Under the pieces are notes generated by a model. The model had not been told where the DNA came from, made no database searches, and saw only the letters and a program-made list of their open reading frames with translations. The position numbers were made by a program, and so were the translations under genes. Shown here one piece after another: positions 10,155 through 16,473 of a stretch of 16,473 nucleotides of DNA. The stretch spans positions 135,466 through 151,938 of the forward strand of contig MPNW01000359.1 of assembly GCA_011800805.1 (NCBI GenBank). Direction: 5' to 3'. Source of the stretch: Hirudo medicinalis. Its lineage: Eukaryota; Annelida; Clitellata; Hirudinida; Hirudinidae. The number at the start of each line of letters is the position of its first letter. The stretch's first letter is position 1.

Positions 10155-10887
10155 TGTATAAAAAATTGGAATGAAGTTTCTAAATCCGTAGTTCTTGCTG
10201 TTGCGAATCAAGTACCGATGTACCTGTCCTGGGACTCAAAATGCAAATATCGCAAGGACATTAAAAATACGGGAACTTTATTACACACAAAAAAATAACA
10301 ATATCAATTGTTCATATTGTTTGTCTCTTGTTATAAAACTCGGCCGACCTTATCTCAAAGTGTGCTAAGACAGTTTTACCTGTTTTCTTGTGGGTGGCCA
10401 GGCTAGATATAGTTCCACAAGGATTTAAGATTGCATACAAATTAATTAGCAATCTCCTTAAAAAGTCATGTCATTTATTTAAAAATTGCTTTGATTGAAA
10501 CAGCCGTTTTGAATGCGATCAAATATTATAGATTTGATGAACTTGGTAGACTGGATTGTAGCGGGACATTTAAATCAACGAAATTAGTGACAAATTTCTA
10601 TATGTTCCGCAGAGTTCCATTGTTTCAACTAGACAATATTAATTGTTACATTTACCATGTTGATTTGTTGATTTCATCACGTACTAGATGCTCCCACGTA
10701 TACTTCTCGCTCGAAAAAATCGGCTTCTACTGACCAAATTTAAAAATAAGTACATCTGACTAATCACAAGACATTCAAGAGCATTCCCGATGCTTTGAAA
10801 TTGTATTGAAGTGTTATTGCTTTTATTCTAATAAAATTAATGCTCTTTTAGTGAATTATTATTGCTTGTTCATTGCATCTTAATAGG
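10155..10887. other. upstream region of the HtrL/YibB-family gene; no gene supported
   Basis: It should hold the minus-strand promoter and 5' UTR. A good AG|GTAAAA donor on the minus strand near 10378 and an acceptor-like gagtcccag near 10230 could bound a 5' UTR intron. An 80-codon plus frame at 10491-10733 has no recognisable features. Confidence 0.4.
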
Positions 10888-10974
10888 CTAATCCTGGAAA
10901 TTGCTCTGAAACTTTAGAAATTTCTTCGTCATATCCATACGATATTGTTGATAATCACAATCAACATCATTTGT
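10888..10974 (-). other. possible terminal exon of an unrecognised gene
   Basis: A strong acceptor on the minus strand (cttttctttactgccag-like, just above 10974) precedes 29 codons ending in TAG, reading TNDVDCDYQQYRMDMTKKFL and onward to SNFQD. An AATAAA signal follows at plus 10822-10827. It may be the last exon of the gene that includes 11136-11278, or an alternative 3' end. The only in-phase donor I find in that exon is weak. Confidence 0.3.
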
Positions 10975-11135
10975 CTGGCAGTAAAAGAAAAGATTAAAAG
11001 TAAAGATTAACCTAATCACCCCAGTGCTAAACGTAAGTGATAAGTAATGGCTAAAGTTATGCATGTTGTACTCAAATTGAACTTCTGTACTTTTGATGGT
11101 AGTTGGTACATTAGTGGTGTTTTTATTAATGACAC

Positions 11136-11278
11136 CTATGTAACTATATTATTTGAATAAAAACGATAGTTGATGTCATTGTCAGGATTATTATAGTGAG
11201 GATATGGTGAGCGACAACGGTAATAACGTTCCATTTCTTCTGCATGGTGTTTGTTCGGAATTTGCGGTTTTCCTGGAC
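11136..11278 (-). other. possible coding exon with stop (KPQIP...EEMERYYRC peptide)
   Basis: On the minus strand an acceptor (aaaatttccag) is followed by 47 codons ending in TAG, with AATAAA only a few bases downstream (plus TTTATT 11122-11127). The peptide starts PGKPQIPNKHHAEEMERYYR and goes on CRSPYPHYNNPDNDINYRF. The other two minus frames are also partly open, so the frame is not certain. The KPxxP...AEEMxRYY part resembles the start of neuropeptide Y family peptides, but the rest does not fit that family. Confidence 0.3.
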
Positions 11279-11484
11279 CTGGAAATTTTACACAAATTTC
11301 CAAAAATATAGAATTGTTTTAAAAGCAAAAGAATACAATTTGTTCATAAAATGATTATTATTTACTTACCTTACTAATGATTATGATTACCCTTAATTGA
11401 ATTCCATAATTGAAGCAGCCATCAACTGGTATTAATGCTAACGTAAAATGTTTAATGTCATTATTCAGTAGCACTGTGTTATAA

Positions 11485-11832
11485 CGATGTTTTACAGCCA
11501 GTGTCGTTGTTCCTTATAATCATCATCCTCAAAACATTATCGGCGTCAACCGACAAGAAAGCGACTGCTCTCTTTCTGCCAATTCGAAAAGATGGAACTG
11601 CTTCATATGTTCCTCCCATCTGAAAGAATCGTTTAACCGCAACAACCGGAGCATCTCAGGAGAAAGTGGCTGGTTTAAATCTTTCAAGACAGAAGACTCG
11701 GCGTTGATAAAGAGGTGGTGTCAGTTTCAAATCACCCATTACCTGCCATTACCTAACCATCCAATCAAATTACATAATTTTGATTTGAAGTCACGCTTTG
11801 GATATGATAAGCAAACTGAAAGTAGGCTACTT
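11485..11832. other. open island, coding strand unclear
   Basis: The plus strand is free of stops for 116 codons (11485-11832, TAA at 11833) but has no early ATG. The minus strand is open for 63 codons at 11532-11720, with the more protein-like composition (LSPEMLRLLRLNDSFRWEEH then MKQFHLFELAEREQ). Another minus frame reads MGGTYEAVPSFRIGRKRAV after a ctttcag acceptor at about 11620, with a possible GTAAAA donor near 11500 in phase with the 11136-11278 exon. I cannot assign a family. Confidence 0.3.
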
Positions 11833-11894
11833 TAAAAGAACAGATAAAGTTAAGAAAATGTACAAAGTGCAACTAATTAATATTATGAAAAATT

Positions 11895-13770
11895 AATTGT
11901 TACTGAAATCCTTTCCCTTTTCTTCACAAAATTTTCTTCACATTGCTGTAACCTGGCAAGTGTAAGGTGTTAGTACAAGTGTCTTCACTAAGTAAAGAAG
12001 AATCAGCATGATCGTTTTTTATGCTGGAGATGGTCAATTGAGGATATAACTCATCCAATCTCCCGACTGGCAAGCCAGATATGTCACAAACTTCAAGAAC
12101 AGATTTTGTTCTTTAGCATCAAGGGATGCCAGACAAAGAGAAATTTAATTGATTGTGACTCGTCATGGCAGCAATAAAGCAAATTTTTATATAGCAATAT
12201 CAAATTTTTTAATTCCTCAGGTGCGAATATTTGTCTAATTGATAAAATCTCGTTAAATCCATGTCTGAGACCATGAATTTCAGGGAGAAAATAGATATCA
12301 TCTTTGTGAAGACATAATTTCTCCAAATACCAGTCAATGTTATGAGGAGAGAGTAAGACATATCATCCACCTTCAATCAACTCAACATCTGCACCTGGAC
12401 CAGTGAAACTTAGGCACAGGTCGTCAAACGAGTTTCCATCATCAAAAATTAGATTGCTAATTATTTCATTCTTCTGAAGTTGTGAGAGACAGACTTCACA
12501 TCGGATGGCATCTATTTTCGCTTTGACTGGAAGAAAAGAGATTTAAGAGTTGGGAAGGAATGGATTATGTCAAAGTATTCCCTTCTTAAATGGGATTGTT
12601 TCCTTATCGCCGGGCCGTAGTCCAAAGAGTTCCTCACATATATGGTATATCGAGTAAATGACCCTCCGAGATCATCTTTGCAAAAATTCGCTCTAATACT
12701 CTAAATTTTTCAATATCTCCATTAAACTTTGGAAAGAGACCTTTTGGCGAATAAGTGCATACCACTTCATAGTCTGATCTTTCCACAGGTTCTCCTTGCC
12801 AAAGATCGAAATCATGCCGCTGCAACTCTTGAGACAGAATGAAAATTGAGGAATTCTAATTGAGGAATAAACCTCTTTTGTTAGTCCTTCACCGTGTCCA
12901 ACTTCATCTTTGAAAGTGAATTCCCACTCTGAATTCATGCCACATTCATTCATTTTTTTTTAATATTTCAAAAATATCTCCTAGTACATCAATTCTTGAT
13001 ATTTCAAACGACTCTATACTCATGAATTAAGACAGAATTAATTCTAATCTATCTCGAGGTGGAATTAATCTAGGAAACTGGGTCACCAAAGATCCATTCC
13101 AATAACGTCTGATGGTGCCTTCCTCAGCCACTCTAAAAATGCGTTCAAGCATGTATTATTTTGTACTGTAACAAAAAAATAACTCATTGTCAATTATATT
13201 GCGTTCCTCCACAATGTCAAAAATCATTGAAGCCAACTGATGTTTAAAACACAACATGCAAATATCAGTGATTTCAGTAGGTTCAGTGATGCAATGCACC
13301 CCTTTTTACAGGTTTCAATGGTTTCAATGGGGAATATGCAATGTGTGACTTCTTGTAACTGGTCTCAGTTTTTATCAATATTAGCTTCAAAATAATAAAC
13401 ATTTATAACAATGAGTTCCACCAACTTCCCATATATGTCGTTGTATATGCCACATGTAATTGTTTCCAATAACTGTTTCAAACTTTAGAAAAACAGTGAA
13501 AATTACTTAAATGACAAATGATGCTTGTAAAATTCAACAGGATTTGATAACAGAGAATTAAGATTGTATCAAACTTCACTCTGAATAAATTGCTGATCAA
13601 GCATCTTTTCGTCTTCGATGACTTGTGATATATATCTTAAGGCCGAAACAAAATTTTGTCTGTCGAACATTTGTCTTGTATCAAGCAACGGAATCCATGT
13701 AGGGAGCTTAATCTCAAGCATCTTATCGAGTTCCAATTTATTGTATAATTTACGAAGATTATTCACCTAG
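11895..13770 (-). pseudogene. decayed HECT E3 ubiquitin ligase, TRIP12/UPL3 type
   Basis: On the minus strand a nearly full HECT domain can be followed from about 12950 to 11915, but across several frames. In order: EWEFTFKDEVGHGEGLTKEV (family: EVGTGLGPTLEFY), LSQELQRHDFDLWQGE, a KGLFPKF block, FAKMISEGHLLDIPY, then after a stop and a shift LCLSFTGPGADVELIEGG, a TGA (12363-12365), HNIDWYLEKL, GLRHGFNEIL and FAPEELKNLI, SQSIKFLF, another shift, FLKFVT, then LPVGRLDELYPQLTI and DTCTNTLHLPGYSN. The last holds the Cys matching the HECT ubiquitin-thioester Cys (codon 11975-11977). Upstream, 13569-13766 contains LPTW and DTRQMFD, resembling the TRIP12 segment before HECT. 13081-13300 holds further open pieces in the same strand with a TAA (about 13165) and an in-frame TAA at about 13032. 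The neighbouring genes read cleanly, so the breaks are unlikely to be poor sequence. There are no clear introns inside the HECT part, which could mean a retrocopy. Confidence 0.8.
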
Positions 13771-14510
13771 GGACGGTCATTCTGTTCGTTTTTCAGTACT
13801 ACATCTCATGTGCAGAATGACTTCAATGTTCAAAAAACTTTTAAACCACGCCTCTGACATTTTTCTGCCTATTAGACTATGATTATTAGACCCACGACAA
13901 AATTACATTTATCGCTGCAAATTGGTGAAAAACTAAGTGATGTTTCTGTGAGATAATTTTCATTATCCTTGAGTCCTTTCCTTGGCTTTAAGAAAAACCT
14001 TTGGCACAAATGGAAATACGAAATTATACATAAGATTTAAGTTAAACAAGGGCTTTATAATTTTGGATATTAATTCATCTACGTGGTTTAAATCATCGCA
14101 ATATGTCGGAACACCTGTAATCCAACAAGAGTTGGAAGTATTGTGGCAGTCGTATTCTTCGAAGTGGCATCGGAGGAATAATTGCATCCAAAATAGTTAC
14201 GTATTTCCTGGCAAGTGACTCAGTTTTAACTTCGTCATCTTCATCTATTTAACCCTTGTTGCTGTGTTTTTGTTGTGGTTTTAAATACAATAAGCTCGCG
14301 TGTCAAAGTCGGTTTGAAGCGAATATTTGTGCGCTTAAAATATGTGCTTAAATAAATTGAATTTAAATAAACGAAAAACAAACAGAAAAATATTGAGATG
14401 ATGAATTTATTAAAAACGACAACATCTTGTTAATAGCCTTTAGAAATAAATAAGTAGATCGAGTTATTTGAAATAAAAATTAATTAACTAATTATAAAAA
14501 ATAAAATACA
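13771..14510. other. unassigned AT-rich stretch
   Basis: Between the HECT remnant and the retroelement. Overlapping open frames on both strands at about 13963-14218 are not recognisable. The rest is very AT-rich. Confidence 0.5.
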
Positions 14511-15940
14511 TTAAAATAAATATTCACATTTTACCATAATTTTATTTTTACATTTGTAATCTATTTTTTGTGGTCCATGACCAGAATAAATTTCCTGCCG
14601 AAAATGGGTGAAATTTTTATAAAGCAAACATAATAGCAAGACCCTCCTTATGAATTTGGTTGTATCTTTTCTGAGCTTCAGATAGTATCTTGGAGACATT
14701 GAAAATAGGACGCTCAGTTCCATCTGGGAATCTTTAGAAAAGTACCGCACCAATGTCCACTTCGGAAGCATCGCATGCTATTCCTACTGGCAGTTGCTTG
14801 TCAAAATGAGAAAGCATCACATTTGAAACTAACAACTTCTTTAAATTTTGAAAAGCATTTTCTTGATTCAGTGTCCAATTCCATCTTTCTTGTCAAACAA
14901 TACAATGGTTGCCAATCCCGGAAGGAACTTCTGATAAAACTGAACTGATCTGAGAAAAGATTTTAACAATGAAACATTTTCTGGTCTGGGAATTGTATCA
15001 ACAGCATCAATCTTTGCTCCTGGACTAATTCCTAAAAGTGAAATTGTATGACCAAAATATTCAACGGACTCGTCGGCAAAGGAACATTTATTATGGTTGC
15101 ATCGAAGACCCTTGTCACGAAGTCGTTGAAACAGTAACCTCAGATTTCTAATGATCAGCTGAAATTCCACCAACCAGAATGTCGTCCAAGTAAACCTCTA
15201 CGCTGGGAAGATCATGTGAAAATATGCCGGAGCTGATAAAATTCCAAAAGGTAATCTTGTTTGTAAAAATACTCCTCAATGCATACTCAGAGCAAGACAT
15301 TTCTGACTCTCGTGAGAAATTTTAATTTGGTTATAGGCATCTGCCAAGTCAATTTTACTGAAGTATTGGCTTCCTGCTAAGCGAGTTTACTGTAACTGAA
15401 TATTCTCAGTGAAGTCTTTGAATTTGGAGTTCTCTTTCTAATCATGACAACAGGAGTTCCCCAGTCATTGAAATCTACTGTTTTCCAGATGCCTCTTCTC
15501 ACCCCAGCTTCTAATGCTTCATTCACATCCTCAAGAACGGCAAATGGTACAGTAAGTGGTTTTCTGAAAATAGGAGTTGCATCCTCCTTGAATTTGATGT
15601 CTAGCTCAAAATTCTTTAAACATCCGAGTCCTGGATCAAAAATCTCTTGAAATTCAGAACATAGTTTTTGTCATGTTTGTTATCCTTGCAAACAATCAGG
15701 TATTGTTATAATCAGGTCCACCGACAAGGGAGGAAAGTGTCCAGGGGCCTGGCAATGTTTTGGGAGCCCGAGTTTTACAATCTTTTATTTTGCTTGTCCA
15801 TTCATAAATTGACACAACATTTGCGAAGGTGCCAGAAATTTCTATCGGCGGCCCTGGGCATAATGCACATGAAATTTCTGACTGGCGAAGCCGGTTTAAA
15901 AAGCTAGTTACCCACAACATAAACTGGCGCATCTTTCACA
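14511..15940 (-). mobile_element. degraded Ty3/gypsy retrotransposon pol fragment
   Basis: The minus strand encodes, in broken frames, the reverse transcriptase and start of RNase H of an LTR retrotransposon of Ty3/gypsy type. From about 15660 downward come the linker before RT (an EIFDPGLG-like block), a DWGTPVV block near 15460, the palm motif YLDDILVG (the four catalytic-motif codons at 15181-15192), then CSFADESVEYFGHTIS with the thumb and connection region at 14868-15150. RNase H-like pieces run to about 14511. Several stops and frameshifts make it non-functional. An APVYVVG-like piece near 15920, typical of the region after the protease, suggests the copy extends right. No integrase, gag or paired LTRs are visible. 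It lies in the same orientation as the broken HECT gene. Confidence 0.82.
15690..15905. other. GC-richer patch inside the retroelement remnant
   Basis: This stretch separates the APVYVVG-like piece from the pre-RT linker of the Ty3/gypsy remnant. It is visibly richer in G and C than its surroundings and is open on both strands (plus 15668-15907, minus 15932-15696), yet neither reading looks like retroelement protein. It may be a short unrelated insertion or a diverged part of pol. I cannot identify it. Confidence 0.3.
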
Positions 15941-16473
15941 TCTTAGATAATGAACATGCCGCATAAGTCAGCATAACATCTCGGTTTAGTTGGATATATT
16001 TTTAAGGATTTTCTATTCTAAAATCTTTTAGTTTAAAGTTTGATCGCAATTCTTGGTCCGCCCCCAGAATGCTCATGAATAATAGAGCGCTTTAGGTAGC
16101 CTCAGCTGGTGCAGCTAAAAGGTTTATGGTCCTGTCCACCAGCGCGCGATTCTCAAAACGATATTGGCGATTATTTACTTAGAGATTACCTTTAGTTTGT
16201 CTCAAGCCTCTTCAGAGAATTGCGCACCTTTTGCAACTCATAAGTTAGTGGTGGATAGTTGATTCTCTTAACTTCTAGCGCAACAAATAGCACTATATGG
16301 TTACAATGTATTAATAAGACAGCTATTTTCTGTACGAGTGAATTCGAAAGTTCTTATTCGTAAGCGTTAGGAACTTTGGGTTTCGTGATTTATTTCGCAG
16401 GATTCCCTGTATGCAACAGCTATTTTGTGTATGTAAAATTCGTTAACTGATTATTAACTGAATTTCAAAGCTT
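15941..16473. other. unassigned right end
   Basis: Less AT-rich than the rest. It has a short inverted match (CAGCTGGTG near 16105 and CACCAGCG near 16137) and the direct repeat at 16319-16431. It may be part of the same retroelement copy, but no protein or RNA gene is recognised. Confidence 0.4.
16319..16431. repeat. 16-bp imperfect direct repeat pair
   Basis: ACAGCTATTTTCTGTA at 16319-16334 recurs with one change at 16416-16431. Both are followed by an AATTCG about 10 bases on. No element is recognised. Confidence 0.7.

Noticed and set aside
10491..10733. 80-codon plus-strand frame
   Set aside because: No similarity recognised, no splice or promoter support.
13963..14218. Overlapping 74- and 78-codon frames on both strands
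   Set aside because: Neither has recognisable motifs. The Cys-containing minus reading was considered as an exon but has no clear splice borders.
15444..15907. Plus-strand frames of 68 and 79 codons
   Set aside because: The first is antisense to the Ty3/gypsy pol fragment; the second covers the unassigned patch without any family signal.
16060..16473. Possible tRNA or snRNA in the GC-richer right end
   Set aside because: No tRNA B-box on either strand and no match to spliceosomal RNA cores that I could recall.

Overview
This is AT-rich eukaryotic DNA. Spliced genes with GT-AG introns, AATAAA signals, many microsatellites (TTG, TTA, CAT, GAT), a decayed Ty3/gypsy fragment and metazoan-type genes point to an invertebrate animal. 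A lophotrochozoan such as an annelid or leech is my guess; the sequence does not prove it. I see no bacterial operon, CRISPR array, tRNA or rRNA.

Layout. (1) 1-6316, plus strand: the 3' portion of a TBC1D30-type RabGAP gene. Eight exons can be placed (1531-6316), and the N-terminal exons lie upstream of the window. Its introns carry most of the microsatellites, a strong foldback at 2427-2497 and a facing pair of CAT and GAT repeats. (2) 6317-7877: 3' UTR and intergenic sequence with a (GAT)n tract and a possible minus-strand terminal exon at 7506-7615. (3) 7878-8776, plus strand: a complete five-exon deoxycytidylate (dCMP) deaminase gene. (4) 8885-10154, minus strand: a complete four-exon HtrL/YibB-family gene with an N-terminal membrane anchor. 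It is tail-to-tail with the deaminase, and the two predicted 3' UTRs overlap. (5) 10155-11890: no recognised gene, but several exon-like pieces on the minus strand (10888-10974, 11136-11278, about 11532-11720) and a 116-codon open stretch on the plus strand at 11485-11832. (6) About 11895-13770, minus strand: a broken HECT ubiquitin-ligase gene of TRIP12/UPL3 type. (7) 14511-15940, minus strand: a degraded Ty3/gypsy pol fragment. (8) 15940-16473: unassigned.

The three intact genes show no evident shared pathway: a Rab GTPase regulator, a nucleotide-pool enzyme and a probable Golgi or ER glycosyltransferase-like protein. The right-hand third holds mainly decayed sequence. All exon joins come from reading splice sites, reading phase and remembered family similarity; no transcript or database search was available.
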